Part shown: in pieces, positions 8,926-17,892 of the stretch
Position numbering within the stretch: position 1 is the first letter of the stretch
How the letters are laid out: every line of letters starts with the position of its first letter
Assembly: GCF_937960835.1 (NCBI RefSeq)
Contig: NZ_CALGPC010000017.1
Coordinates: forward strand, 62,001 to 126,000
DNA length: 64,000 nucleotides
Source: an uncultured Ferrovibrio sp.
GTDB taxonomy: Bacteria > Pseudomonadota > Alphaproteobacteria > Ferrovibrionales > Ferrovibrionaceae
Direction of reading: 5' to 3'
Made by a program: the position numbers and the translations under genes
The notes under the pieces: generated by a model
The model's database searches: none
Told to the model about the DNA's origin: nothing
Seen by the model: only the letters and a program-made list of their open reading frames with translations

Positions 8926-10512
8926 ATGTTTCTTGTATCACGTCGCTTGTTCATGGGCGGAACGTTGGCCGCTTTCGCCGCCGGTACGTTTGCACCGCAC
9001 GGGTTTGCACAAACGACATCTCATCTGCGCATCGGCACCAAACTGGAGCTGAATACCCTTGATCCGCATTTCTTCAACGGATTCCCGCAAGGGTCGTCGC
9101 ATAAGCTTATTTTCGACGCGTTAACTGCGCTGGATAGCGAACTGAACCTGGTGCCCGCCTTGGCGACCTCCTGGCGTCTTGTGGATGAGAAGACGTGGGA
9201 GTTCGAACTGCGGCAGGGCGTTAAGTTCCATGACGGTACGCCGTTCACCGCCGATGACGTGATCGCCACGCTGGAGCGCGTGCCGAACGTTCCGAACAGC
9301 CCGAATCCCTTTACGCAATTCACACGGACGATCTCGCGTGCAGAAAAGCTCGGCGATCACCGGATTCGCTTCCACACGGAAACTCCGACGCCGACCCTGG
9401 CGCACGATCTTGCTCGCGTATTCATCATTCAAAAGAAATTCGCAACGGCCTCGACGGCCGATTTCAACGCCGGTACGGCGGCGGTCGGTACTGGGCCGTA
9501 CAAGTATGCCGAATGGGTCAATGGCCAGCACCTGACGGTGGTCCGCAACGACAATTACTGGGGGCCGAAGGAACCCTGGGCGCAGGTGACCGAGCGGGTG
9601 ATCAAGGGCGATGCCGGCCGAATCGCTGCATTGCTGGCCGGTGACGTTGATGCCATCGACGAGGTGCCGACAATCGACCTGCCGCGCATCCGCCAGGACC
9701 AGCGTTTCACCATCACCAGCGGCCCTGCGGCGACAGTTCAGTATATTGCACTCGACGCTGTCCGCGACGAAAGCCCCTTCGTTTCGGCCAAGGATGGTCA
9801 GCCGCCGCTGAAGGGCAATCCTCTGCGTGACAAGCGCATTCGCAAGGCTTTGTCGCTGGCGATCAATCGTCAATTGATCGTCGATCGCCTGCTGGATGGA
9901 GCAGCAACGCCTGCATCTCAGTTCCTGCCGCCTCGCTTTGATGGCACCAGCACCAAGCTCAAGGTCGATCCTTTCGATCTTGATCGTGCGAAGGCTCTGC
10001 TTGCCGAGGCCGGCTACCCCAATGGTTTCAAGATCACCCTGCATGCCACGGGCGACCGTTATCCGAAGGATCGCGATATCGCTCAGGCTGTTGGCCAGAC
10101 CTGGACCCGTCTTGGCTTGCAGGTGCATGTCGAGGCTCTGCCGGGAACGGTGTTCTTCAGCCAGGCTTCGAAGCAGGAATACTCGGCCTTCATGGCGCAG
10201 TATGGCACCGAAGAGGCTTCCATCGGTCCCCGCGCGCTGGTGCATACGCCGGGCGGCATCTACGGTACTGCCAACCGCACCAAATTCTCGGATCCGGCCA
10301 TCGATGCGATCATCGAGAAGGCGCAAGCCGAGATGGATCCGGTGAAGCGGAAGCCGCTGGTGCAGCAGGCCATCGAAGCGTCAATCGAAACGCAGGCCAT
10401 TATCCCGGTCTTCCATCCCAACTGGGAAATGGCCAGCAAGCGGGAGATCGTCATCACCCCGCGGCCGGAGCGCCGTTTCAACGCTCTGATGATGAAGCCG
10501 CGCGCTTCCTAA
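8926..10512 (+). CDS. ABC transporter substrate-binding protein, family 5, Tat-type signal
   Basis: A 528-residue periplasmic binding protein of the peptide/nickel/opine class. After the signal come LRIGTKLELNTLDPHF, WEFELRQGVKFHDGTPFTADDV and VGTGPYKYAEW, typical of the family. The N-terminus has SRRLFMGG followed by a moderately hydrophobic stretch and a PHGFA cleavage region, which fits a Tat rather than a Sec signal. The ATG at 8926 is preferred over that at 8917 because AGAGGG abuts the latter but is 9 bases from the former. No permease or ATPase gene adjoins it; the stop overlaps the convergent uracil-DNA glycosylase stop. Confidence 0.9.
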   Translation: MFLVSRRLFMGGTLAAFAAGTFAPHGFAQTTSHLRIGTKLELNTLDPHFFNGFPQGSSHKLIFDALTALDSELNLVPALATSWRLVDEKTWEFELRQGVKFHDGTPFTADDVIATLERVPNVPNSPNPFTQFTRTISRAEKLGDHRIRFHTETPTPTLAHDLARVFIIQKKFATASTADFNAGTAAVGTGPYKYAEWVNGQHLTVVRNDNYWGPKEPWAQVTERVIKGDAGRIAALLAGDVDAIDEVPTIDLPRIRQDQRFTITSGPAATVQYIALDAVRDESPFVSAKDGQPPLKGNPLRDKRIRKALSLAINRQLIVDRLLDGAATPASQFLPPRFDGTSTKLKVDPFDLDRAKALLAEAGYPNGFKITLHATGDRYPKDRDIAQAVGQTWTRLGLQVHVEALPGTVFFSQASKQEYSAFMAQYGTEEASIGPRALVHTPGGIYGTANRTKFSDPAIDAIIEKAQAEMDPVKRKPLVQQAIEASIETQAIIPVFHPNWEMASKREIVITPRPERRFNALMMKPRAS

Positions 10513-11177
10513 GCAGGTTGGGGTGTTGCCGCCGCATTCGCGGCGGCAACGATCCGGTCGAAGACCGAATGGAACATGGCCTCGGTGAGACGGCCCGTGT
10601 TCGTGTTGTAGCGTGAGCAGTGGTAGCTGGAGAACAAGGTCACGCCATTCGGCAGCCTGTTCTCCGCGCCATGACCGAACGGAGCGCTGCTCCGTTTGAC
10701 CTTGAGCGCATCCAGTACCGCCACATGAGCGATCTGGCCCAGGGCGAGAATGGCGCGTAAGGTAGACAGCGCCGCCAGTTCGTGCTCCAGATAATTCTTC
10801 AGGCAGGTCTTGGTTTCTGCCGGCGTCGGCTTGTTTTCCGGCGGAACGCATTTCACCGCATTGGTGATGCGGCATCGCACCAGTTGCAGGCCGTCATTGG
10901 GATCGGCACGGAATACGCCTTTGGCGAAGCCGTATTTGATCAAGGTGCTGTAGAGCAGATCACCTGCATAATCCCCCGTAAACGGCCGCCCAGTGCGATT
11001 GGCGCCTTTAAGGCCAGGCGCCAGACCGACTATCAGCAGGGCCGGCTGCGTATCACCCCAGGACGGCACCGGTGCGTTGAAGAAGTTGGGATAGGCAGCG
11101 CGATTGGCCTCGCGGAAGGAGGCCAGACGAGGGCATAGGCTGCAATCGCGGCTGGGGGGCGCAGGCAGGCTGGTCAT
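10509..11177 (-). CDS. uracil-DNA glycosylase, family 5 (UdgB)
   Basis: Removes uracil and related deaminated bases from DNA, beginning base excision repair. The 222-residue protein has the iron-sulfur cysteines CSLC (12 and 15) and further Cys in RCRITNAVKC. It carries the family 5 motif GLAPGLKGANRTGRPFTGD, which lacks the catalytic Asp of family 4, and the second motif HCSRYNTNTGRLT. Its stop overlaps that of the convergent binding-protein gene. It lies 11 bases downstream of the NYN-domain gene, so both are probably on one transcript. Confidence 0.92.
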   Translation of the reverse strand: MTSLPAPPSRDCSLCPRLASFREANRAAYPNFFNAPVPSWGDTQPALLIVGLAPGLKGANRTGRPFTGDYAGDLLYSTLIKYGFAKGVFRADPNDGLQLVRCRITNAVKCVPPENKPTPAETKTCLKNYLEHELAALSTLRAILALGQIAHVAVLDALKVKRSSAPFGHGAENRLPNGVTLFSSYHCSRYNTNTGRLTEAMFHSVFDRIVAAANAAATPQPA

Positions 11178-11188
11178 TGCCGGTCTGG

Positions 11189-11851
11189 TCAGCGCAGGTG
11201 CTTTCTGGGATCGGCCGTGTCGATTTCGTCGAAATCGTCCACGGCGGATGCTGCGCTGGAGGCGGCCTGGCCGGTGCGCAGCGTGGCCTGCAGGCCGGCC
11301 GTGCGCGAGGCTTCTCGTGCTGCCTGATCTCGCATGATCTTCGGCATCAGGTCTTGCAGCTCGATGAAGTTGTCCGCCTGGCGTCGCAGTTCATCGGCCA
11401 CCATCGGCGGCTGCGTCTTGGTAGTGCTGACCACGCTGACCCTCACGCCTTTGCGCTGCACGGCGTCGACAAGGCGGCGGAAATCGCCATCGCCGGAGAA
11501 CAGCACCACATGGTCCACATGCGGAGCCATCTCCATCACGTCGATTGCCAGCTCGATATCCATGTTGCCCTTGATCTTCCGCCGCCCGGCCGCGTCGGTG
11601 TATTCCTTGGCCGGCTTGGTCACCATGGTGAACCCGTTATAGTCCAGCCAGTCGATCAAGGGGCGGAGAGGTGAGTATTCCTGATCCTCCACCAGCGCTG
11701 TGTAGTAGAAGGCGCGCACCAGGTGCGCTTCTTTGCGGAAGGTGTCGAGCAGACGGCGATAGTCGATTTCAAATCCCAAAGTGCGTGCAGCGGAATAAAG
11801 ATTGGCACCATCGATAAAGAGCGCAATGCGCTCCTGTGTGTAAAACTTCAT
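11189..11851 (-). CDS. NYN domain protein (LabA/DUF88 family)
   Basis: A 220-residue protein with a PIN-like NYN nuclease fold. The acidic motifs FIDGANLY near the start, KGNMDIELAIDVME, and FSGDGDFRRLVDAV supply the Asp residues expected to bind metal, so RNase activity is plausible. The last 60 residues are polar and disordered-looking. The ATG at 11851 has AGGA 6 bases upstream; the open frame reaches 10 codons further with no such site. The gene sits divergently next to folK, a position that recurs in alphaproteobacteria. Confidence 0.87.
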   Translation of the reverse strand: MKFYTQERIALFIDGANLYSAARTLGFEIDYRRLLDTFRKEAHLVRAFYYTALVEDQEYSPLRPLIDWLDYNGFTMVTKPAKEYTDAAGRRKIKGNMDIELAIDVMEMAPHVDHVVLFSGDGDFRRLVDAVQRKGVRVSVVSTTKTQPPMVADELRRQADNFIELQDLMPKIMRDQAAREASRTAGLQATLRTGQAASSAASAVDDFDEIDTADPRKHLR

Positions 11852-11941
11852 CACGAATCCTGTCGTATTGCTTTGGTACAATGACGCTTACGTCGTATGA
11901 GAAGATGTCTTAGAGGGCACAGCGTTTAAGGCAAGCAGAAA

Positions 11942-12448
11942 ATGTCTGCAACAGAAGGCGGCATCTATATTGCATTGGGAGCGAATCTCCCTAGCGATCA
12001 TGGCTCGCCGCAAAAAACGTTGGAAGCTGCTGCTGCGATGCTCGTTGAAAAGGGCATCGTCATCCGGCGGCGCTCGTCATGGTGGCGTTCTTCTCCGCAA
12101 CCTGCTTCCGATCAGCCCGACTTCATCAATGGCATATTCGAGATTGAAACGAGTTTGCCGCCCGATGAACTCCTACAGTTGTTGCATCAGGTCGAAGCCG
12201 CTTTCGGCCGGGTGCGGCGGCAGCGCTGGGAGGCACGGGTTTTGGATCTGGATTTGATCGACTACTGCGGGCGGGTCAGCGGAGCCCCGGTGGGGGCCAT
12301 TCTGCCTCATCCCCGGCTGCAGGACCGGCTCTTTGTCCTGCTGCCCCTTCAGGAAATCGCCCCAAACTGGCGCCATCCAGCCACTGGGGCCGGCCTGGAA
12401 ACCTTGATTTCGGGGGCAGTGCCATTAAATATCAATAAGTTGATGTAA
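11942..12448 (+). CDS. folK: 2-amino-4-hydroxy-6-hydroxymethyldihydropteridine pyrophosphokinase
   Basis: Transfers pyrophosphate from ATP to the pterin alcohol in folate biosynthesis. The 168-residue HPPK has IYIALGANL at the start, SSWWRSSP, DFINGIFEIET, RWEARVLDLDLIDY with the metal-binding Asp pair, and PHPRLQDRLFVLLPLQEIAP. Length is normal. It is the first plus-strand gene of the cluster that runs to era. The gap to rpoZ (104 bases) carries a good promoter, so the downstream genes need not depend on it. Confidence 0.95.
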   Translation: MSATEGGIYIALGANLPSDHGSPQKTLEAAAAMLVEKGIVIRRRSSWWRSSPQPASDQPDFINGIFEIETSLPPDELLQLLHQVEAAFGRVRRQRWEARVLDLDLIDYCGRVSGAPVGAILPHPRLQDRLFVLLPLQEIAPNWRHPATGAGLETLISGAVPLNINKLM

Positions 12449-12490
12449 TTTCTTCCCGGCCAACATCAGATTGCAGCGGTCACGGAGGGC

Positions 12491-12519
12491 TTGCAACCGG
12501 GGTGAAGCGCCCTTTATAA
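12491..12519 (+). promoter_or_regulatory. putative sigma-70 type promoter of rpoZ
   Basis: TTGCAA (12491-12496) and TTATAA (12514-12519) are separated by 17 bases and lie 33 bases upstream of the rpoZ ATG. This is the best promoter match I found in the window. Confidence 0.6.
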
Positions 12520-12552
12520 GACCCGCTTTAGCCGTTTCCTTGAGGGTAAGCC

Positions 12553-12939
12553 ATGGCCCGCGTCACAGTTGAAGATTGCGTTCTCAAGATCCCCAACCGT
12601 TTCGAGCTGGTTCTGCTCGCTGCGCAGCGCGCGCGGGCGATTTCGTCCGGCGCGGCCCTGACGGTGGATCGCGATAACGACAAGAATCCGGTCGTCGCCC
12701 TGCGCGAAATCGCTGAGGAAACCGTCGATATCGAGGGTCTGCGGCAGCGGATGATCGGCGGCATGCAGAAGCATGTCGAGGTCGACGAGCCTGAAGAGGA
12801 CAACATGGCCGCCCTGATGCAGTCGGGTGAATGGGCCGGTGTCCAGCAGGATACCGAGGACCTGGCCGACAGCATGTCGATTGAAGAAGCCGACGGCGAC
12901 GAAGGCGGCGACGAGCCCGAAGTGGCTGACGAGGAGTAA
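12553..12939 (+). CDS. rpoZ: DNA-directed RNA polymerase omega subunit
   Basis: Small subunit that helps assemble RNA polymerase and forms part of a ppGpp binding site in proteobacteria. The 128 residues begin MARVTVEDCVLKIPNRFELV and continue LLAAQRARAISSGAAL and KNPVVALREIAEETVD, all hallmarks of the family. The second half is the strongly acidic tail usual in alphaproteobacterial omega subunits. It lies directly before the ppGpp synthetase gene, the common arrangement. A promoter is seen just upstream. Confidence 0.96.
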   Translation: MARVTVEDCVLKIPNRFELVLLAAQRARAISSGAALTVDRDNDKNPVVALREIAEETVDIEGLRQRMIGGMQKHVEVDEPEEDNMAALMQSGEWAGVQQDTEDLADSMSIEEADGDEGGDEPEVADEE

Positions 12940-12956
12940 AACCTCGTTTTTCCGGT

Positions 12957-12980
12957 GTCGGCGGGCTTGTTCCCGCCGAC
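12957..12980 (+). terminator. hairpin between rpoZ and rel
   Basis: A perfect 9-base-pair GC-rich stem (12957-12965 with 12972-12980) closes a 6-base loop, 17 bases after the rpoZ stop. Only a weak T-rich stretch follows, so it may be an attenuator or an mRNA-stabilising hairpin rather than a full terminator. Confidence 0.4.
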
Positions 12981-13044
12981 GTTTCGATCAAAAATTAACG
13001 TTTAGGATTAACCGTTTGCCGGAAGCGGGAGAACGGGCGGAGAC

Positions 13045-15213
13045 ATGCGCCCTCGAGTGATGCGTCAGGTTGAGCTGGTTGAGAAGGTTCTCGCCTATGA
13101 TCCCAATGCGGACGAGGACCTGCTGAACCGCGCCTACGTGTTCTCGATGAAGGCCCACGGCTCACAGAAGCGCGCCTCCGGCGATCCTTACTTTTCCCAC
13201 CCGGTCGAGGTCGCCGGCATTTTGGCCGGCATGAAGTTGGACGCCACCGCCATCGCGACCGGACTGTTGCATGACACGCTCGAAGACACGGTGGCGACTC
13301 CGGAGGAAATCGAGCGGAACTTTGGCCAACATGTCCTGCGGCTGGTCGACGGCGTCACCAAGCTCTCCCGCATCGAACTGCAGTCCGACCGCACCCGGCA
13401 GGCGGAGAATTTCCGCAAGCTGCTGCTGGCGATGTCGAACGACATCCGGGTGCTGCTGGTCAAGCTGGCGGACCGGCTGCACAACATGCGGACCTTGCAT
13501 TTCATCAAGGACCCGGAGAAGCGCCGCCGCATCGCCAAGGAAACCATGGAGATCTTCGTTCCGCTGGCCGATCGCATCGGCATGCAGGAACTGAAGGAGG
13601 AACTGGAAGACTTGGCCTTCGCCGAGTTGAATGCCGACGCGCGCGCTTCGATCATTGCGCGACTGGACCAGTTGCGGTCCGAAGGCGGCAGCATGGTCGA
13701 CCGCATTGTCGACCGACTGAAGCGGACGCTGGCAGAGCAGGGGATAGACGCCTGGGTTTCCGGACGCGAGAAGCGACCATACTCCATCTGGGAGAAGATG
13801 CAGCGCAAGAACATCGCGTTCGAGCAGCTCTCCGACATCATGGCCTTCCGTGTTGTCGTGCGCGATGTCGCGACCTGCTATCACGCGCTTGGCGTCGTGC
13901 ATCAGACCTGGCCGTCGGTGCCAGGGCGTTTCAAGGATTATGTCTCGACGCCGAAGCAGAACGGCTATCGCAGCCTGCATACGACGGTGATCGGTCCCGA
14001 AAACAAGCGGATCGAGATTCAGATCCGCACACAGGAGATGCATGACGTCGCCGAGCTCGGCGTTGCCGCGCATTGGCAATACAAGCACAACGGCAAGGAA
14101 GCGCCTGAAGCCGAGGCGCGGCAATATCGCTGGCTGCGTGAGCTGCTGGAAATCTTAGAACAGACCTCCGATCCGGAAGAATTCCTGGAGCATACCAAGC
14201 TCAATATGTTCCAGGATCAGGTCTTCTGCTTCTCGCCGAAGGGAGACCTGATCGCGCTGCCGCGCGATGCGACGGTGGTCGACTTTGCTTACGCGGTGCA
14301 TTCGGATGTCGGCGACACGGCGGTCGGCGCCAAGGTCAATGGCCGCGTCGTGCCTCTGCGGACCGTGCTGCGCAATGGCGACCAGGTGGAAATCCTGCGT
14401 TCCAAAGTTCCGGCGCCAAATCCAACCTGGCTCAATTTCGTCAAATCCGGCCGCGCCAAGTCCTGCATCAACCGTTTCATCCGCCAGCAGCAGCGCGGAC
14501 AGTATCTTGAGCTCGGCAAGGCGATCCTGCAAAAAGCCTTCCGCGAGCATGACGCGTCGGTTTCGGAGAAGGCACTCGGGCCAGTCGTCAAGGTGCTCAA
14601 GCTGCGCAATGCCGACGACGTTTATGTCGGCGTCGGCGAGGGCAATATCACCGCGCGGCAGGTGATCCACATCGTCTTCCCCGGCCAGAAAGAGGAAGAC
14701 ACAGCCGACAAACTGCCGATCCAGCCGCGCCCCCGCCAGTCGGAAGCAAAATCCGGCGGCATTCCCATCCGTGGCCTCATTCCCGGCATGGCGATGCATT
14801 TCGCGGGCTGCTGCCATCCGCTGCCCGGCGACCGCATCGTCGGCATCGTCACCACCGGCAAGGGTGTGACCATCCATACCATCGACTGCGATGCGCTGGA
14901 GCAGTTCGCCGAACAGCCCGAACGCTGGCTTGATCTCGCCTGGGATGCGCCCTCCGACGGCGAGAAGGCGCAAGGTCATGTGGGCCGCATCAGCCTTGTC
15001 ATCAACAATGAAACCGGCGCGCTGAGCACGGTTACCACCGTGATTGCCAAGCACAAAGGCAATATCACCAACCTGAAGATCACAAACCGCAGCCCGGAAT
15101 TCTTCGAGATGTTCGTCGATATCGAAGTGCGGGATGTAAAACACCTGTCCAATATCATCGCCGCCCTGCGCGCAACCTCCGTAATCAGTTCGGTGGAGCG
15201 TGCGCGCGGTTGA
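13045..15213 (+). CDS. rel: bifunctional (p)ppGpp synthetase/hydrolase, RelA/SpoT family
   Basis: Makes and degrades the stringent-response alarmone. About 722 residues: the HD hydrolase domain (YFSHPVEVAGIL, HDTLEDT near residue 76, LADRLHNMRTL), the synthetase domain (FRVVVRD, GRFKDYVSTPKQNGYRSLHT, EIQIRT), then TGS, zinc-finger-like (HFAGCCHPLPGDRIVG) and C-terminal ACT domains. The HD and the synthetase motifs look intact, so both activities are expected. The start is uncertain: 13045 is the upstream ATG, while GTG/ATG at 13057/13060 gives the MRQVELVEKV beginning most like relatives; none has a clear ribosome site. Confidence 0.95.
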   Translation: MRPRVMRQVELVEKVLAYDPNADEDLLNRAYVFSMKAHGSQKRASGDPYFSHPVEVAGILAGMKLDATAIATGLLHDTLEDTVATPEEIERNFGQHVLRLVDGVTKLSRIELQSDRTRQAENFRKLLLAMSNDIRVLLVKLADRLHNMRTLHFIKDPEKRRRIAKETMEIFVPLADRIGMQELKEELEDLAFAELNADARASIIARLDQLRSEGGSMVDRIVDRLKRTLAEQGIDAWVSGREKRPYSIWEKMQRKNIAFEQLSDIMAFRVVVRDVATCYHALGVVHQTWPSVPGRFKDYVSTPKQNGYRSLHTTVIGPENKRIEIQIRTQEMHDVAELGVAAHWQYKHNGKEAPEAEARQYRWLRELLEILEQTSDPEEFLEHTKLNMFQDQVFCFSPKGDLIALPRDATVVDFAYAVHSDVGDTAVGAKVNGRVVPLRTVLRNGDQVEILRSKVPAPNPTWLNFVKSGRAKSCINRFIRQQQRGQYLELGKAILQKAFREHDASVSEKALGPVVKVLKLRNADDVYVGVGEGNITARQVIHIVFPGQKEEDTADKLPIQPRPRQSEAKSGGIPIRGLIPGMAMHFAGCCHPLPGDRIVGIVTTGKGVTIHTIDCDALEQFAEQPERWLDLAWDAPSDGEKAQGHVGRISLVINNETGALSTVTTVIAKHKGNITNLKITNRSPEFFEMFVDIEVRDVKHLSNIIAALRATSVISSVERARG

Positions 15214-15216
15214 ATA

Positions 15217-15834
15217 ATGATCCCTGACAACGAGGCCGAGCCGACTATGACCCGTGAGGAAGTTCTGCAGCATTACCGTGAGTCCGGCGCATTGCTCGAG
15301 GGGCATTTCCTGCTGACCTCCGGCTTGCACAGCCCGGTCTATATGCAGTCGGCCCGCGTCCTGATGCACCCAGAGCGCGCGGAGGCGCTGTGCAAGGCGC
15401 TGGCCGCCAAGATCTGCGCCGCGATGGGACCGAAACCGGTTGATCTGGTCTGCTCTCCCGCCATGGGTGGCGTGGTGGTGGGATATGAGCTGGCGCGGCA
15501 ACTTGGCGTGCCGTCCATCTTCACCGAGCGCGTGGAAGGTGTTTTTGCGCTGCGCCGCGGTTTTGAAATTCCGCAGGGCGCGCGGGTACTGATGGCCGAA
15601 GACGTCGTCACCACCGGCAAGTCCAGTCGCGAATGCATCGAATGCATCGAGGCCAATGGCGGCAAGGTGGTAGCCGCATCCTGCATCGTCGACCGTTCCG
15701 ATGGTGAGGTGCAACTCGGCGTGCCGCTCTTCACTCTCTGTGGCTTCAAGGTTCCGTCCTACCGCGAGGATGAACTGCCGCCGGAACTGCGGAAGTTGCC
15801 TGCCGTGAAACCCGGTTCCCGCGGGCTGAAATAG
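15217..15834 (+). CDS. pyrE: orotate phosphoribosyltransferase
   Basis: Converts orotate and PRPP to orotidine 5'-phosphate in pyrimidine synthesis. The 205-residue protein has SGALLEGHFLLTSGLHSPVY, SPAMGGVVVGYELAR and the PRPP-binding loop LMAEDVVTTGKSS. The upstream ATG is 3 bases after rel; the second ATG at 15247 (MTREEVLQHYRESG) has GAGG upstream and could be the true start. It belongs to the longer type fused to no decarboxylase. pdxJ follows in 8 bases. Confidence 0.95.
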   Translation: MIPDNEAEPTMTREEVLQHYRESGALLEGHFLLTSGLHSPVYMQSARVLMHPERAEALCKALAAKICAAMGPKPVDLVCSPAMGGVVVGYELARQLGVPSIFTERVEGVFALRRGFEIPQGARVLMAEDVVTTGKSSRECIECIEANGGKVVAASCIVDRSDGEVQLGVPLFTLCGFKVPSYREDELPPELRKLPAVKPGSRGLK

Positions 15835-15842
15835 GGGGCGCC

Positions 15843-16595
15843 ATGAAACCGCTGCCGCTTCGACTGGGCGTCAATATCGACCACGTCGCCACGATCAGGA
15901 ATGCGCGTGGCGGCAGGCATCCCGATCCGATCCGCGCCGCGAAGATGGCCGCTGCCGCCGGTGCCGATGGCATCACGGCGCATCTGCGCGAGGATCGCCG
16001 GCATATCTCGGATGCGGATATCGACCGCCTGATGGCGGAAATCGATCTGCCGCTGAACCTGGAAATGGCTGCCACCGACGAGATGCTTGGCATCGCCTTG
16101 CGGCACAAGCCTCATGCTGCCTGCATCGTGCCTGAGCGCCGCGAGGAGCGCACCACGGAAGGCGGCCTTGATGCCGCCGGCCAATATGATCATCTGGCAC
16201 CGATGATCCGCCAGCTTTCTGCTGCTGGCATTCGGGTATCGCTTTTCATCGAGCCCTCGAAGCAGCAGCTCGATGCCGCCAAGGCGCTGGGCGCGCCGGT
16301 GGTCGAGCTGCATACCGGCCGCTATTGCGAAGTGGATGGCGCGGCCCGGCAGGGGGAACTGGAGCGTATCCGCGAGGCCGCCGCCTATGCGGCTGAGATC
16401 GGCCTGGAATGCCATGCCGGCCACGGCCTCAGCTTTGAGACGGTCGGGCCAATTGCAGCCATTCCCACCATCGTCGAACTCAACATCGGCCATTTCCTGA
16501 TCGGCGAGGCGATCTTCGGCGGGCTGGATGGCGCGATCCGGCGCATGCGGGCGCTGATGGATGATGCGCGCGGCGCGAAGGCATTGAGCGCCTGA
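15843..16595 (+). CDS. pdxJ: pyridoxine 5'-phosphate synthase
   Basis: Last ring-forming step of the DXP-dependent vitamin B6 pathway, joining 1-deoxyxylulose 5-phosphate and 3-amino-2-oxopropyl phosphate. The 250-residue TIM barrel begins LRLGVNIDHVATIRNARGG, and has DGITAHLREDRRHI, CIVPERREERTTEGGLD, ELHTGRYCEV and GHGLSFETV, including the catalytic His and Glu positions. GGGGCGCC precedes the ATG. It is followed 2 bases later by acpS, a pairing conserved across proteobacteria. Confidence 0.97.
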   Translation: MKPLPLRLGVNIDHVATIRNARGGRHPDPIRAAKMAAAAGADGITAHLREDRRHISDADIDRLMAEIDLPLNLEMAATDEMLGIALRHKPHAACIVPERREERTTEGGLDAAGQYDHLAPMIRQLSAAGIRVSLFIEPSKQQLDAAKALGAPVVELHTGRYCEVDGAARQGELERIREAAAYAAEIGLECHAGHGLSFETVGPIAAIPTIVELNIGHFLIGEAIFGGLDGAIRRMRALMDDARGAKALSA

Positions 16596-16597
16596 AC

Positions 16598-17032
16598 ATG
16601 ATCATCGGCATCGGCTCTGATCTGATCGACATCCGGCGCATAGAAAAGACCATCGCGCGCTTTGGCGACCGGTTCCTGGACCGCGTCTTCACGCCGGTCG
16701 AGAAATCCCGCTCCGAGCGCCGCAGCCTGACCCGGATCGAGTCCTATGCCAAACGCTTCGCCGCCAAGGAGGCCTGTTCCAAGGCGCTGGGCACCGGGTT
16801 CCGCAAGGGGGTTTTCTGGCGCGATATGGGGGTGGTCAACCTGACCAGTGGCAAGCCCTCCATGGCCCTGACCGGCGGGGCGCTGGCCCGGCTGCAGACC
16901 CTGCTGCCACCCGGCTACGAGGCGCAGATCGATGTCTCCCTGACCGATGAGCCGCCGCTGGCCCAGGCCATCGTCATCATCTCCGCACGGCCTAAATCGC
17001 TGTCGGAGGGACCGGCGGGGACGGGTGCTTGA
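16598..17032 (+). CDS. acpS: holo-[acyl-carrier-protein] synthase
   Basis: Transfers 4'-phosphopantetheine from CoA to acyl carrier protein. The 144 residues begin MIIGIGSDLIDIRRIEKTI with the metal-binding Asp, and RFAAKEACSKALGTG carries the conserved Glu and Lys. VSLTDEPPLAQAIVII is the C-terminal strand. It is in the usual place between pdxJ and lepB. Confidence 0.96.
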   Translation: MIIGIGSDLIDIRRIEKTIARFGDRFLDRVFTPVEKSRSERRSLTRIESYAKRFAAKEACSKALGTGFRKGVFWRDMGVVNLTSGKPSMALTGGALARLQTLLPPGYEAQIDVSLTDEPPLAQAIVIISARPKSLSEGPAGTGA

Positions 17033-17101
17033 CTTTGCCCGGCGGTTGCCCGCTTGATGCTGCCCGTCCGGGCCGGTCCCGGACCTAAAGGATTGATTTA
17101 T

Positions 17102-17884
17102 ATGGACCAGGAGCAGACTGTGGCGAAGGCGAAGACGCGTGGCGGGGATCTGTGGGAGAGCCTGCGTACGCTGGTTTATGCCATTCTGATCGCGCTCGGC
17201 ATCCGCACCTTTGCCTACGAGCCGTTCCATATCCCGTCAGAGTCCATGCTGCCGACGCTGCTGGTCGGCGACTACGTCTTCGTTTCGAAATACGCCTATG
17301 GCTACAGCCGCTATTCGCTGCTGTTCAGCCCGCCGCTTTTCGAAGGCCGCATCCTCGGCTCCGAGCCCAAGCGCGGCGATGTGGTGGTGTTCCGCTTCCC
17401 GCTCGATACCTCGGTGGATTACATCAAGCGCGTGGTGGGCCTGCCCGGTGATAAGCTGCAGATGCGCGATGGCGTTTTGTATCTCAACGGCGAGCCGGTG
17501 AAGCGCCGCCGCGTCGAGGATTTTGAGCGCCGCGACCGTTTCGGCAATGTGATCGAGCGCAACGAGCAATGGGAAGAGACGCTTCCCAACGGCGTAACCT
17601 ACCGCACCCTCAACCTCTACAGCTTCAGCCGGGAAGACAATACCGGCGTCTTCACCGTTCCGCCCGGCCATTATTTCGTAATGGGCGACAACCGCGACAA
17701 TTCGCTGGATAGCCGCGTATCGGCAAGCGCAAATCCCGCCGGTGTCGGATATGTACCAGCCGAGCTGCTGATTGGCCGTGCTGAAGTGCGCTGGATTTCC
17801 ATCGAGCCCAGCGCCTCGCTGTTGAAGCCTTGGACATGGTTCGGCGCGTTGCGTTGGAACCGCATGTTCACCGGCATCGACTGA
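17102..17884 (+). CDS. lepB: signal peptidase I
   Basis: Removes Sec (and Tat) signal peptides at the outer face of the inner membrane. The 260 residues start with one membrane segment (LVYAILIALGIRTFAYEPF) that leads directly into PSESMLPTL with the nucleophile Ser48. Lys109 in YIKRVVGLPGD is the general base, and FVMGDNRDNSLDSR is box E. The open frame begins at 17054, but the ATG at 17102 has AAAGGA upstream and gives the normal length. It overlaps nothing; rnc starts 8 bases after its stop. Confidence 0.96.
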   Translation: MDQEQTVAKAKTRGGDLWESLRTLVYAILIALGIRTFAYEPFHIPSESMLPTLLVGDYVFVSKYAYGYSRYSLLFSPPLFEGRILGSEPKRGDVVVFRFPLDTSVDYIKRVVGLPGDKLQMRDGVLYLNGEPVKRRRVEDFERRDRFGNVIERNEQWEETLPNGVTYRTLNLYSFSREDNTGVFTVPPGHYFVMGDNRDNSLDSRVSASANPAGVGYVPAELLIGRAEVRWISIEPSASLLKPWTWFGALRWNRMFTGID

Positions 17885-17892
17885 GGCGCTGC

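Noticed and set aside
9121..10326. 401-codon minus-strand frame opposite the binding-protein gene
   Set aside because: Antisense shadow with no recognisable domain.
12957..12980. Full rho-independent terminator separating rpoZ and rel
   Set aside because: The hairpin is good, but no T tract follows, so it is kept only as a low-confidence hairpin.
17830..17892. Longer start for ribonuclease III inside lepB
   Set aside because: GTG at 17893 has GAGG at the right distance and begins at the conserved N-terminus.
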